A stretch of 64,000 nucleotides of DNA from Lucifuga dentata (taxonomy: Eukaryota > Chordata > Actinopteri > Ophidiiformes > Bythitidae), in assembly GCA_014773175.1 (NCBI GenBank), contig VXCM01000149.1, forward strand, positions 200,899 through 264,898, in the 5' to 3' direction. Of this stretch, positions 13,055 to 26,800 are shown one piece after another. The stretch's first letter is position 1, and every line of letters starts with the position of its first letter. The translations under genes and the position numbers were made by a program. Below the pieces are notes generated by a model. That model had not been told where the DNA came from. It ran no database searches and was given only the letters and a program-made list of their open reading frames with translations.

Positions 13055-13067
13055 GACACACACAAAC
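12808..13067. repeat. GA microsatellite and duplicated CA microsatellite
   Basis: GA run at 12,808-12,850. CA runs occur at about 12,955-12,985 and 13,020-13,050 inside two exact 64-bp copies separated by an N at 13,003. Confidence 0.9.
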
Positions 13068-15220
13068 TATCACACACCCATGTGATATGCATAAATAGAG
13101 CTGAGGTCTGGACATTGATGTAAAGATGAATCAGGTTCAAGTGTTCAATTATGCAGGCTTGCTTGTTGATAATGGATGAGTTCTATGTCCCTATGGAAAA
13201 TAACCCACGATGTGGAGCCAATGAGCTTTCAGCATGTGACTGAAACAACCTATGTGGTACACAACCCAAATCGATGTGTGTATATGTGGTTTAATTTTCT
13301 TTTAATTTACTTTACTTTTTCATATGTATACCCAAGCATTTTTATCATATCAGCAGAAAGGGAACCATACCTAATACAAAAAGTTAACAAAATAAAAACA
13401 GGTAGAAAAGATCATGCAGGAGATAAGGAAGGAGGAAAAGGAGAGGTAGTGAGGGTGACTGTGCATACAGGAAGGGAGGGCTGCTTAAAAGCATTTATAA
13501 CCATATATGTATGGATTTGTCCATGTGGACTGAGTCTATCAGCAGTTTTCCACACCGGTAAATTCACTCTCTTGCTTCATAGCATGTGAATACGTCACTT
13601 CCAGCGACAGGAAGACTTGAACATGTCTTGCCTCATCAGCTCCATCCTCTCTCTATCACTCTTGCTCTCTCATTAAAAGGGACTTGTATGCAGCATGTTA
13701 GCATAAATACATAAATTTATGGCTCAGTAGTGGAGAGACTCTCAACAGGGTGTTTTCTAAGGATTTCCAGGTATGAACCTCGTCTTCCAGGCTCACACTC
13801 TTTCTAACAATCAGGTCCGAAACAATGGTTGAAGAACTGCACGTGTCTGTAAATGCAGACACAGTCAATATGCGGATGAATACCAAGATATATTGGCAAT
13901 GGAGATGAGGAGAAGATAAAGGGAGGGAAACTGTATTTGCTGATGTTTTGAAATGGATACAAGACAGATGCAGAGAAGTAAATGAGGACAGGTGAGGGGT
14001 TCACATGAGTGTGTGTTTGCATGATCAGTGTGTACATGTAAAATTCTGTACAGTGGTCATGCCTAAGCTTAGAAGCACTGGAGCATGTATTGTAATCAAT
14101 AGCACTTCAGCCAGAGAGCAAATCAATAGAGGCTGCTGTAATGGAATGCACAGTCAACGGGAAAGGCGGAGGGGGTGGGAGGGTGGAGAGATAGAGAGCA
14201 AATCTAAAAAGAAGTGAATGAAGNCGGGAAAGGCGGAGGGGGTGGGAGGGTGGAGAGATAGAGAGCAAATCTAAAAAGAAGTGAATGAAGGCTAAGAGAG
14301 GGAAAAAAGGAGCAAGAGAGAGAGAGAGAGAATGAAAAAGGAGTTTTCTGTAGGAAAAATACGTGGATTTATAGAGGAAGACAACAAAAGATGGAAATGA
14401 GAATATGGAGGTAGGTGAAAGAAAAAGGGTAAATTAGGGTGTAATTTGGGGGAAAAACAAAACAGCAACCCATTTATCAATGTAGGCAAATTTCTGCATA
14501 ATTGTGCTGCTTTTGAAAGCTTGTTCAAACATCCCGTGAGGTTTATAAGAAACATTACTTTGGGAAAATTGGAGCCGAGGTGAGGAAAATGAAAGGTAAA
14601 GAGAGAGAAAAGCATTTAACAGACGGGGAAAGAAAATGGTGTGGAAAGGAGACAGATTTGTGTGTGTTAGTATTTATTCGCTTGAAAATTAATTTTAAAA
14701 TGTTGTAAAAGTCTTTTTGTCTGTAAATACATCCTGCGTTTCAGATTGTTGTGTTATCTTTCTTTCCTGACTGGTGGAAGGAGTGAACATCAATACGGTG
14801 CAGATGTGACTCCTGCCCTCACAGTTATGGGAGTTTATGTGGGGTCTGCTGAACTTCAATAGACATTGCCTTTATTTCCACCTAGACTTTAATAGCTGTT
14901 TCACTATTACAACGATGGCAGAACAATATGCTGTATTTTAACTTAAACACCAGAGAGCTCTTAGAGGTAACTTGTGTTTTCAGGTTTAATTGAATGGAAC
15001 AGGTTCTGAAACAACCAATTCAGGAGCGGGACGTTAGAGGAAAAGTTTGTGGGTGCCTGCAAAACATTTCAGGTCGAAACCCACTTCCAAATAATGAAAT
15101 GACAGTCACTGATGTGCTAAGCCCCTTTAGCAAGGCAGGAACTTTTGAAGGAAAAAGGAAAGTTTTCAGAAATTTAGGAACTTTCATTCCTTTTGCAGGA
15201 AACTACAGTGGTTTCTACAT

Positions 15221-15381
15221 CAGTGGTTCTCAATCCTGGTCTTCAAGTACTACAGAACTGTATAGTTTTCAACATTCTCTCCTGAGGTCACACCTGATTA
15301 GCTAAATCAGGTTTGTTTAGCCAATCAAGATCTGGGAGGCAAGTGATTTAGCCAATCAGGACCAGAGTTGAGAACCATTTG
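15221..15381. mobile_element. hAT-like non-autonomous MITE
   Basis: A 161-bp element whose ends are inverted repeats: cagtggttctcaatcctggt on the left and the inverse of it (accagagttgagaaccattt g) on the right. The CAGTGGTTCTCAA terminus is the one known for hAT/Charlie-type transposons. The flanks ttctacat and tctaaatg look like a decayed 8-bp target duplication. There is no coding sequence. Confidence 0.75.
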
Positions 15382-15490
15382 TCTAAATGATTCCCTGTTA
15401 CACAACTCTCACACACTAAAGTGTTGATTGTAGAAAGTAATGACACAATTACTCTTAGATGTTACTGTGTGAATGCACTGGACATCTTAA

Positions 15491-15492
<2 letters not shown>

Positions 15493-15537
<45 letters not shown>

Positions 15538-15697
15538 TACCCAAATATATGAAACCCAGATAATTAGCAGAAGAAGACAGGCAGAAATAAAACAATGCAA
15601 CTATAAGTCAGCAAAGTTAAAGAGCTTTTTCTTTATGGAAATGAACTGAAGTGTCTCAAACTGCATTAAGGCCTTATTATTTGTTTGGAGATAGATC

Positions 15698-15763
<66 letters not shown>
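15493..15763. repeat. Two TG microsatellites
   Basis: TG runs at 15,493-15,537 and 15,703-15,763, about 165 bp apart. Confidence 0.95.
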
Positions 15764-15767
<4 letters not shown>

Positions 15768-16078
15768 TTTCAATGTGGTGCTTTAATGGGGATTGATAAT
15801 GTGTTTGTGAGCGTTTTTTGATGAGCTAGGAGATGAGAGGGTACCCCTCTCCCAGCTGCATACATATTAATAACAGTTGGGGTGTGTTTGGAGGGAAGGG
15901 AGGGAATATTATTGCTTGACTATTACGACACACACACACGCGCACACCCAACACACACTTACGTACGTGAATATGAACCCACACAGATGTGGCTAAATGC
16001 AAACACAAGTATTTTCTAATGTGTCTCCAGGACTCTCAGGCATTAGGATGGACTGTAACAAAGGCGGACAAGTGTGCT

Positions 16079-16239
16079 CCCTCTCTCTCTCTCTCCCTCT
16101 CTCTCTCTTTCTTGCAAAGACACACGCATACGCACACACTCTTGTATCTTCTCTCTCTGGGTCTGAAAAACTTGCTTATGACAGCTAATAACTCCCCTAT
16201 TCCCTCTGGTCTTAATTAGGACTAGTTATAGAGTGTTTG

Positions 16240-16275
<36 letters not shown>
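16079..16275. repeat. Two CT microsatellites
   Basis: CT runs at about 16,079-16,110 (interrupted) and 16,243-16,275. Confidence 0.9.
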
Positions 16276-16276
<1 letters not shown>

Positions 16277-17639
16277 ACCTCCTTCTCACACTGTTGCACA
16301 GCTTGATTCCTATGTGTTGCTGAGAATAAAATGTAGAGACGAACGGAGGAAGACTTTGAAAACTCCTCTCTGATGCTACTCACACAAACACACACAATGA
16401 ATATTCCCTGCTTGCTGTCATTTTGCATAGGTGTCTGCTTGGCTAAGTACTCTTTTTTTTTTTCTTTTTTTTTTTGTACAATGAGCTTCTTGGCATTTTT
16501 GGTGCTTCTTTGCTCAGTTCACAGAATAGATTAATGGGAAGAAAGCAATGATGAATGAACTTACAACCTCGCTTGATGTCAAATATGCACCTTTCATCTC
16601 CAAAAAATATATATTTTTCATTTAAAAAAAGGTTCCCTTTTTGTTGATATTCGTAAATGCTATAAATTACACAGCCCATTTTCCAGGAAAAAACTTGTTT
16701 AAATACACAAAGGAAGGCATTTTGTGTCAAAAAATGCTAAAATCAATGATTGCAAGGTTTCAGAAATGCTGTAGTATGTGACAAATCCTAATTAACAACG
16801 GTATTTAAGCCAAAATGGGTGAAATAAATGAAATCACTATCATCTTGTTTTGAACTTCTTCATAATGAAGTTTGCTTTTTTTTATTTTGTAATGTTTGTA
16901 ATTCATATTCCTAATTAAAAAATATTTGCTCAAATGAAAACAAGAAGAGAGTGAGAGAGCTTTCTTACAAATCAATAAAGTTCCAGTACAGAAATGATAC
17001 ACGTGTCAAGCATTGTGTCGGCTCATGACTTTAACAATACAGTAAATACAGTAAAGCAAAACACAGGCAGAGCCAGTTAAGCACCACTGATTCCACACTG
17101 GACTGAGCTTCTTATCGATCGCTGATCATTTTCATTTCACTGTTTTATGCTTCTCATTCACAGGCTGCAAAACCTTCCCAGAAATTACAACCGAAGACTT
17201 GTTCCATGATTTCCTTGTGTACTAAAATGGCTATAATATAAATCTTCAGTGTGTAAGGATAGTTAATATGATGCATCTCAGATTAAAAGGATTATAACTT
17301 TCAGATTCTTCTTTCTCCGTGTGTTTGAATGAAATAATGTTCTTTTTCTCCACGGTGTCCCATGATATCACACAACAAACAGAAAGAAGGCACTCAGGAT
17401 TTTATAGGCGGGGTGCACACAATTTGGCAGTAAGTTGTAGCAAAATGGAGAGGAATATAAAAAAAAAAGAAGACTTTTTTTAATTTTTTCTGGCTCGATT
17501 CAGACTTTCTACATGCAGCATGTTGTGTCAATTGAGCCAAAATTGTAGGTGGAGATACAAAAAAAACTGTTATAGAAAAAAAAATTCAATATTTAAAAAT
17601 ATCTAGTAGGTGGAAATAGGTGTGGACACTATGGTGGAT

Positions 17640-17920
17640 GGATCTAGACCCAAGGAATCCAGGAAAAATGAAGTTTGATTCTATAACTTATAGTTAAAAA
17701 AAAATTATAAGCTAAAATGCAAAAGTGCTTATTATAGCTCCACCATCAGGTCAATCATCTCCAAAATTTTATAATTTCTTCCTTGGCATTATCTATCTGT
17801 CTCCAAATGTCATCCAAATCTGTTTTTCACTTTTTGAGATATCCTGCTAACAAACAAATCACAAACAGGCAGACAAACAACGACGTTCACATAACCTCCC
17901 TGGCAGAGGTAAAAACAGAC
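17640..17920 (+). repeat. Non-LTR retrotransposon 3' tail (RTE-like)
   Basis: The phrase tttttgagatatcctgctaa, then acaaacaaatcacaaacagg, then cataacctccctggcagagg-taa is the recognisable 3' end of RTE-type elements. The upstream part (ctccaccatcaggtcaatc, then tgtcatccaaatctg) fits the same tail. It is 5'-truncated. The family name is tentative. Confidence 0.6.
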
Positions 17921-18539
17921 AGAATACAGAAGAAAGAGAGAAATAAGACGAGGATTTATCTAGCCAAATTTGATTTGATCAGTGACCTCATGTATTATGC
18001 ATAAATTATCACTGGTCCCAACACGATGTCACAATATGAGAGAAGAGCATGTAGTGAGACTTGAAACATCAAATATTTATCACACACAAACCACACTCCA
18101 GCATGTTATTTGGCTGTTTTGATTGAAGTGCTCTCAATTTGAACAGATGACTGAGAATAATGCATTCAATGGGCAAAATCAGCAAACAATTTTTTTGTCT
18201 TACAGCCCGGGCTAAAACCCTTTAGGAGAGACCCAGCGACCATTTAACACACACAACATATACACCAAGGCAGCTCATGGCTCAGATGGATTTCCATTTC
18301 CTAGATTCCTCCACTGTGCCTTTTGCACAACAGGAACTTTTCAAGAAACCTCAGGAACTTCTCTACATGTTCTGGCTCTTTTTTGGCACTTTTGCAGGTA
18401 GTGGGACCCATTTTGGTCCCAAAGCTATCGTTCTGTAGCCACAGTGGAAATGATGTGGTTGTCGCAACATAAACGTTACTTGCTGGAACTTGAAATTGTT
18501 GAAGGAACCATGTAGTTTCTACTCCTGTCATGGAGGGCT

Positions 18540-19165
18540 ACAGGAAGATGACTCAAATGCAGGCAACAGACAGGTAAATATAGATAAGCAGTCTTTACTT
18601 GAAGGTTGACAAAGATACACAGTATTCAGATGGTCAGGATTCACTTCCAGAAAATAGGCAAAATAGGCAGGAAAACAGGCAACCAGATTCAGTAATGGCT
18701 GATGCAGGTGATCAGGGGAAAAAAAAAACCAAAAACAGATCAACAAGATCAGATTCACATACAGGTATCTGGCAGGCACACAAACAGTTCCAAAATGGGC
18801 TGAGGTAGATATTTTTTTAAAAAATGGGAAACAGGCTGAGGTCAAGATTTATAAAAAGGTAAAGGCAGTTTGACAAACAGGAAAACAGATTCAAAAGAGC
18901 TGAGGCAGGCAATCAAATAACTAGAGAACAGGTCAAAGTCCAGATGCACAAGCAGAATACAGGCAGGTGAATGAGTAACCGGAAAACAGAATGACAGCAA
19001 GAAGACGGTCTGGCAGACAATATAGAGAACTTGCATATACAGTATAATGAGACACTTGGTGATTAGGGAATTGGAACCAGGTGTGGTGATCAGGTGACTA
19101 AAATGGAGGTAAAAGCTCAGGTGTGATGGCTGGTGGGCACGAGGTGAACTGCAGACTCATAACAA
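18540..19165. repeat. Interspersed repeat with internal tandem units, copy 1
   Basis: Starts near gactcaaatgcaggcaacag and contains aagcagtctttacttgaagg, then several degenerate units built on cagattcaaaagagctgagg and acaggtcaaagtccag. It ends near ggtgtggtgatcaggtgact and a gtgatgg/actcataac stretch. Start, interior and end all reappear at 23.2-23.8 kb. The family is not certain; the layout resembles short interspersed fish repeats that begin GACCCAAATGCAG. Confidence 0.6.
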
Positions 19166-20654
19166 CTCCATATAGCTCCAGGAAAAGTAGTTCCTAAATG
19201 AGTTCAGAACTTTTGGCCTGAAAGCATCTTGTGTTAAGCTCTTTTTGGCCCTCTTACCTGGTCTTACCTGCTAAAATGTTTTTAACATATACCAAATAGA
19301 ACACATGTACACAGATATTTTATTGGTTGATGGATAATTCTGTCATTCTTGAGTAGAAAAATAACAAAACTGGCTCTTTTTTATGATGTGACTTCGCCTT
19401 CCGTGACTCCAATATTTAACTGCAGTTAAAGGCAATTCATCAGAATCAGCAGATGTGAAGTTTAAATATCTGGAAACTTTTATTCTACAGTAAGTTTTGT
19501 TTTAAGAAAATTATTACTTTCATTAAGGGTGGAAGAAGGTAACAAAGTATTTGTTTATCCGGAGTCAAATGAAACTATTGGCACTGTTTACATCAAAGTT
19601 TTAATCAATCAATGTTTGTTTTACTGAGTTTGCTGTAAAATGAGATTCAGGATATTTTCTGGCTCTTGTTTTACCAGTTTTTGCCATTATGACAACAGCT
19701 TGTGAATGCCATTTCAGTTCTAATCTCCCCCGTTCATGAAAAAGATTAGCTATAACGTACATAAAATCAATATATCTTTATTTGTAGTGCAAAGGAAAAC
19801 TGAAAGCAATACACAAAAATAACAAGATAGCCCACACACACTGACTTTAGTCCCCTTTTCAGTTGAGAGGGAATGTATCATCCCAGTATAACAAGGTATT
19901 TTTATACCCGTTGGATCTAGTTTCTTTGTCTGTCCTGAGGGTTATATGTCATATTAACTTCAGATTTCGCCCAGCTAACTTTATCCAAGACTCCAACCTA
20001 CCTGTCTGCAGTTTATCTAACAAAAAATGTGGGCCTTGTTTTATCTGAGCTGACAGCTAGCTGACAAATCCTACTCAGGGCTGCAATGTCTCTTTTCCAG
20101 TTTGTCAATTTAGTGGTTTTTTTATGTCTGCATTGAAGTTGAAAATGTCAATTAGAGTATCCAGAGATATCATTAGTACTCTCTCAGCCTTCTCTATAGT
20201 CGCAGGGAAAATTGAATGGGTTGTAATTGTATCTCATGCCACTCAAAAAGATTGTAAGTCGTGACCTAGACAGATAATAGTAGGTTATGGAACACATTAA
20301 GGGTGACAGGCATTTAGTTATGGTATCAAGAAGGCTTAATTACATTTCTCATGTTACAAATGCGCATTATAAGAGGTCTGAGAGTGTGTTTGTAGGAGGG
20401 AATTATATGGTTGGACACAGGATGTGTCCTAGTTTACTGCATTTATCAGTGTACAGCCTTCACTGGGTGAAATCACTGACACCTTTTTGGGCAGTAAATA
20501 AGTACTAACTTACATAATTCTCATTCTGATGTACAAAAAGTCTGTCCGTTTTGGTCTTTGATTCTAATGACCCACTTTCTGAGTCCACAGATCTTTACTG
20601 TCATAGTGCTGTTGTTCTGATCCAAAGTTGGTTACTTTCTGTCTCTCCAAGAGC

Positions 20655-21145
20655 CCAAATTGTAGCAGGTATGGTTTGGACCCAAATGCAGTACACAGTA
20701 CAAAACTGACAGATAAAAGTTCTTTAATTGAACCCACAATCCAACACAGAAGCAGGCAGATGAACAGGCAGGGCAAAGCGTTCACACAGAGACAGACAGA
20801 CGGGGAACCCAGACACAGGGACAGGAATCGAAGTCAGAGACAGAAGGCAGAGGTGATTACTGGGGAATCGACGAAGCAGGTAATTCCAAGACAGGCAGGT
20901 ACGGCAACAGAAAATCAGTCCACAGAAAAACGCTAGAAAGTCTTGCATCGGAGATAGCAGAGAACAATCTGGCAATGGGTGAGTGAGAGACTGAGGCTTA
21001 AATCCATGCTTAATTGGTGAAGATCAGTGGCAGCGTTCACATCTGAGGTGAGTTGGGCTGATGAGCTGAGGTGAGGAGCTGAAGACCAGGCAGGCAGAAA
21101 TGGCAGGTGAGAAGGAGTAGGTGACCAGACATTCAGAACTGTGAC
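20655..21145. repeat. Interspersed repeat of related layout, copy 2
   Basis: It begins around ttggacccaaatgcagtaca and ataaaagttctttaattgaa, has a middle rich in AGACAGG/CAGGCAG, then a phrase like gactgaggcttaaatccatg, and ends ggtgaccagacattcagaac then tgtgacac. The order of parts (GACCCAAATGCAG, TTTATT-like tract, purine-rich middle, GGCTTAAAT, TGTGACA) is that of a widespread fish repeat. It is not identical to copies 1 and 3. Confidence 0.55.
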
Positions 21146-22191
21146 ACAAATTTCCTCTCCTTTTTTAAGATTTAATTTTCTTAAAGTGAAGTGTCGCTGT
21201 ATGCTCAGCTCTCATACTCAAGCAAGCACTAGTTGGTAGAGTATCAGTTCCACATATATGAACATCGTGTCATGTGATCCCTTGACCCTGGAAAATGGGA
21301 GATACCTAAAAGCACCAACAAAGATTGCAGGCATATATCGATAAATTGAAAGTAAATAATAAACACTGTGCATTTTATTGATTTATCGTAGGAAATGCAT
21401 TGTCATTGGGGCTGTGAGAAAATGAGGACAGAGGGTTCAGTTCCGAAGATGTTGTAGAAAAGGGGACCATGTATAATTCTAAGGAGTTATTGTTGTTGTC
21501 TGTAAACTTGTCTAAATTAGCATGTTCTGTCAATACAATTATTGATAGTTTGGTTCTGTCTTACCAGTTCATGGCTACGGTAAAAGAAATTAGGGTGAAA
21601 GATTGCATATGTTTAGATGTTTTGTAGGGTGGACAGAGCTCCCCGTAAAGTGATTATCAGACATAATGGAACCTTGAGATTTAGAATCTCTGATACATGA
21701 CCTCTGACCACAAGTATTGTATGTAAAGGCAAAGCCAAAGAGCACTATAGTAGTCATCAATGGTAGAAGAACAGTGAGAACAGGTGCCATTTTGTGTCTG
21801 GCTCATACGATACAGTCTGTGGGTTGTCACGAGGGATCTATCATCGACCTTGTATTGTATTAGATGAGTTTTGGTGTCAGCAGTTGTGTTTATGTCTGAT
21901 CCATTTTTCAAATTTTGTTTCCATCAGCAAAGCCTATAGAAATAAAGATTAAGTTTGGTAGCGCCATGTTTTATTCAGCTACAGTTTTATGCTACAGTAA
22001 TCTATTGTTGAAGTGTATAATAAGTTGTAATTGTGTGGTTCTAATAGAAAACATGCAATGCTTGGTTAGTTAAATAGACGGACTGTGAACTTGCAATACC
22101 GTACTGTATGTTAATCACTACACACCTGCCATTTATATTACTTATACTTGGTGCTAGGCAACTGTCAGTAACTGCAACATTCACTGACAGC

Positions 22192-22195
<4 letters not shown>

Positions 22196-22231
<36 letters not shown>
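22196..22231. repeat. CA microsatellite
   Basis: Uninterrupted CA run. Confidence 0.95.
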
Positions 22232-22233
<2 letters not shown>

Positions 22234-23214
22234 ATGAATCTCTCGCAGACTTAGGATGTGATGGCTCATTGACTTGCCATTAAAAGAAAGAGCCTTCTTT
22301 AGTTAGGATATCCCTTCTAACAGGACACCAACTGTGCATATTTTGTGTGTGTGTGTATCACAGCCTTGTTGTACGAGACATATGCATCAAACCATTCAAC
22401 CAGTCTCCAGCACAACACGCAGCCACAAATGCGTATTCATTAGCAGGAGGGGTGCCATTTCCCAGCACTTGGAAAGTCATTGAAGCATTCACGGCTATGC
22501 CTGGCTGTAGAAAATAAAAACAGATTGGGAGAGATTCTGAGAAATGGAATGGAAGAATGCAAGTGGAACATTAACGATTCCAGAGCCGAGCGTTAGCGAG
22601 AGACAATCAGCTTTGGTAAGGGACAACAGCATCGGAAATGAATTCAGGCAGAAAGCTCAGATATTTTCCACACCAGGAATTTTACAACAGGAAGGACGAG
22701 TAATAGCAGAAATTATGTTCAGTGACTTGGACACGGTGTAACACGAAGTATCCTCCGATCACACGGAGTGATTCGCTCACCGGTTTTGACCAGAACAACC
22801 GTTATCTATCATCATTTTAATGCATCCGCTTATTAACTGTCTTTTATTGAGATTTGTGCTACAAGTTCTTCCCTAATAAAAGTTAAATACAATAACTAAT
22901 AATAAGGTCAATACGCATAATTAATAAGCATCCCATCAGCTGTAAATTAATTAAGGATATATTTGCAGTAATATCAAATGTCATATACAATAAAAATTTA
23001 ATTTAGAGGGAACACAGGGATTTTCATGTGTATATAATCATAAAGGGTCCATTTTGAATTTTGCAATGCTTAAATATGCAATAAACACATGGATCCACTT
23101 TGATTTTCCCTTATTGCAGCACTACTGTGCACACTGAGGGGAATTCATACTGTCTCTGTATGGCCCGCTCCTGAAAAGCCCAGTCTTTTCTGATTGGCCA
23201 GCTGCTTGAGACCT

Positions 23215-23830
23215 GAGCTAGTAGGCTAAAGACAGGTAAATGTAGAGAAACGGTCTTTAATTTGAAAGTGGCAAAAAAAAAAAAAAAAAAAAAAAAATAC
23301 AGAAATTGCAGACAACTTACAGGTATCAGGAAAACAGATCCGATGAGGAAGACTGAGGCAGGTAATCAGAAAAGCCAAAGCTCAGGCCGAGGTTAGGATT
23401 CATATAACGGGTAACAAGCAGATAGGCAAACAGATTCAAAAAGGGCTGAGGCAGATAATCATACAACCGGTAAAACAGGCCAAGGTCAGGATTCATAAAA
23501 CTGGGTTCAGACAGGCAGGCAAGCAGCATCAAAACAGGCTACAGCAGAAAATCACAAAAACTGAAGACAAGCCAAGGTCAGGAATTTAAAACAAATTACA
23601 GGATAGGAATACAGGATAACAGGAAAATGGCTAGACTAAAAAAAAAAACAAAAAAAAAAAAAAAAAAANAAAAAAAAAAAAAAAAAAACTCATAATACAA
23701 TCTGGCAGAAAATAAAAAGAATTTACCGGTACACACATGGAGATTAGGGAAATGCTAACAGCTGTGGTGGTCAGGTGACTGCAAAGAAGGAAAAAAACTC
23801 TGGGGAGTGACAACTTTGACAATGTTCAAC
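23215..23830. repeat. Interspersed repeat with internal tandem units, copy 3
   Basis: Shares its start (acaggtaaatgtagagaaac then ggtctttaatttgaaagt), its internal roughly 85-nt units (cagattcaaaaagggctgag, then caaggtcaggattcataaa) and its end (gtggtggtcaggtgactgca) with the copy at 18.5 kb. Two poly-A runs interrupt it, the second with a single N at 23,669. Confidence 0.6.
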
Positions 23831-26800
23831 ATACACCCTACATACTATTAAAAAAACAAAAACCTTTATCAGAGCAATAAGAACCTGGTCTTTGTACAGC
23901 TAATCAATATGGAACCTTCATGCTAGTGCAAACTAAAGCTACTTCTAGAAATTGGTGGCATTGCATTCAGTAAAGCTATGTATGAAGTTTTAGCTTTCAA
24001 ACTTGTACTCAAGCACCACCAACAATTGTTATCTAAGGCACCAACAGGAAGTAACCTTTATGATGTCATAGAGGTCAGTTTCCCTGACTTTCTCTGACTA
24101 GAGTTGCTTTCACATGATGAATACCTCTCCCCAAGACCAGTAAACCAAATTTGATATGCGGAATTGGAGTCCCCCTTCAACTGCAAAATTCATTTTTGTT
24201 TGGAATGACGCATGATAAATGCATCATGACATTTTCATCTGTTACATTATGACTTACACATTAACAGTCTGTGACATCAATGTAGATGAGATTTTTTGTA
24301 ATATACATGTAAATCCATATAGTTATGCAGATTAATTTATACAAAGATCTATACTGTGCTTATGCTTTATTAGAACCTGTATACCAAATTAATGCTATCA
24401 CCTCCCTGATTTGATTGGTCTGGAACAAAATCAGTGCAAAATCTCAGTGGATAGTGGGACAATACTTCATTTCTCTCACCTTTACGTGATGTCATGAAAA
24501 GCAACTAGACCAACAGTTTGTCCTGTGTGCTGTTATTAGAATATCTGGACATTATTGGCTTTATAATTAGAGAGGGTTGGTAACAGGCAAAACAGCCTTC
24601 AGAGAAAAAATCTGCAGGCAGCAATGGACAGCAGCATTGATCTTTTCTTCAGAATTTTTGATTCTGTAACTTCCCCATTTTTACACATGCAACCTCTTTA
24701 AAAAAAAAAAACAAAACTTCCCAACTACAGAACCATGGACAAGTATGTTAATACAGAACAAGATGCAACAAAGTTATTTTCCTCTTTGTGTGTGAGTGAT
24801 GCATGCATTAAACATCTTGCGCTCTTTATCTGGGATAATTAACTGTAGCACTTGAGGAATGAGTAATGTAAAGGAAACATTAATACAGACAACACACACA
24901 TATGCATATGTGTGTTGTGTCTACAAACACACAACCACTCTTAAAGTAAAACTCGCCAAAGCTTTGTAAGTTATTAAAAGTAGTAAGGCCTTGAACAAAA
25001 ACACTTGAACTTGAAACTTCAAAACAAAAGTTCAGTTCACACAGAGAATAACAAACTCTTTAAAGTGAAAATGAACCAAGAGGATACTTGCTGAAGCTGC
25101 TCTGTTAGTACAATCTTTATACACAGCAGCCTTGTTAGACAACAACCTTTTAACAAGCCAAGAGTTGATCCTGCAGGAGCCTCAACTTGGCTTGTTAAGC
25201 AGGAGACCCTGGCTGACAGCTTGATCATCACTGTATGCTACCAGCTATTAAAAGCATGTCTTCTTAATATAAATAAGACTTATTACAGAAGAGACTGACC
25301 AGGTGAATCCTTTTATGCTTTAACCTTAAATCCACTTTGATGATCAAATGGGAGATGCAGGTAAATCAGGGGAGATGGGATAAATAAGGATTAAAGCAAC
25401 AGAGACATGGGTTGTGCACAAGTTGGTAATGAGAAAGGCATCCAAAAAAAAATTTCACATCAAAATTAAGAGTGAGTATTTCTCTTACAGAGTCACACAC
25501 ACCCAACAGCTATGAGAAAAACCTGGGTCCCAGGCTTTGGCTGTCAATTATTGTGGCAGCTGAATGAATCTTGCAAAAATGGAGGCATAAATTCTTTTTT
25601 ACTTATTTTACAATAGTTGACCACCCACTGTTCAAAACATTTGATGTTTTTGAGACATGGCTTTGGCAATGCACTAGGCATTTGTAAAATTAAATTGAAC
25701 TGAATACAACTTTATTGTCTTCAAAAATTGTCTTCAGCTCACCAATACATGAAATGATAATAAAAACAAAGATCACCAAACACGTCTCAATCATATCAAT
25801 CTAGATATTATACTGAATCAGAAGACTTCATTCCCATCTTTCCATCTTTCTCATCCATTTTGATTCTATCCCTCTTTTGCCTCTGTAAAGCATCTCAGTG
25901 AGCAGTATTTTCCTCATCTCACACTCACACTTCCTTCTTCATTCGTTGTTACTGAGATCTCTGTCCCTGGGTGCATCCCCAAAATCTCTCCTCCTCCTCT
26001 TTTCTTTCCCTCCATTGCAACCAGGAAGTGTGTGGTAGAGAATGGTAGGAAGGAGCAGAGGAAACAAGAGACAGGAATAATGAGACAGATGTTTCCTCCA
26101 CCATCATCACATTCAAAAATGATGAAGTGGCCCTATCACAGTTTTTATTCTTTCTTCCACACAGACAACTAATTACAGCTTCCACATAAATTCATGGGAC
26201 ATTGTGTCTACACAGACCCTGCAATGTTCCTGAACAGAAAATATTCTAAAACACTTTACAAAGTTTAATGCACCTAATTGAATGTTTTCTTACCTTATTT
26301 TAAAATGTTGGTTACTGAGTTCTGTTGTTTTCTAACAGTACTGTTTGGATGAAACATACTGTATTTTGAAGTTTTCAGTATCTCTTTTATTAGCCTGCAT
26401 TCATCTGTGCAGCTGGAATTTACATTCACATGGGAACAGTGATATTATGCAGGAGTGTAAGAAAAGACTTTCTGAAATGATACATGCATGGACCCTCTGC
26501 TGGAGAAGACATTTGGTGGAGAAAAAAAAAAAACAACTCCTTTGCTGGTTGCTAAATCATTTGGGACAGCAGGTGGGTAGAGGAAGTCATTCAGTTTGGA
26601 GGACAGGAAGAAAGAGAAGAGGTTTGGAGACATTTTTGGACTTTTGAGATACATCACATATGTTCTACCAGCTCTTTCCTCCTCATTTAACTACTTATGA
26701 CTCTTGCCTCTTTGTGTTGATGTAATCCTTCCATTTGTATTTTTACTAATTAAAGCTGGACTCCAGAGAAAAGGGCAAGACAAGAGTTATACAAGAAGGT

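Larger units (their letters stand above)
9080..15220. other. Non-coding DNA with repeats
   Basis: Contains an AAAT microsatellite (9,141-9,166), the repeats listed at 10.2, 11.7 and 12.3 kb, a poly-T run with N at 11,503, and a 66-bp duplicate around an N at 14,224. The segment 9,780-10,180 is unique and could be conserved non-coding; no gene is seen. Confidence 0.5.

Noticed and set aside
21555..21575. Strong minus-strand donor (actg|gtaaga)
   Set aside because: The nearest acceptor would leave an exon of only 10 bases; no open frame upstream worth calling.
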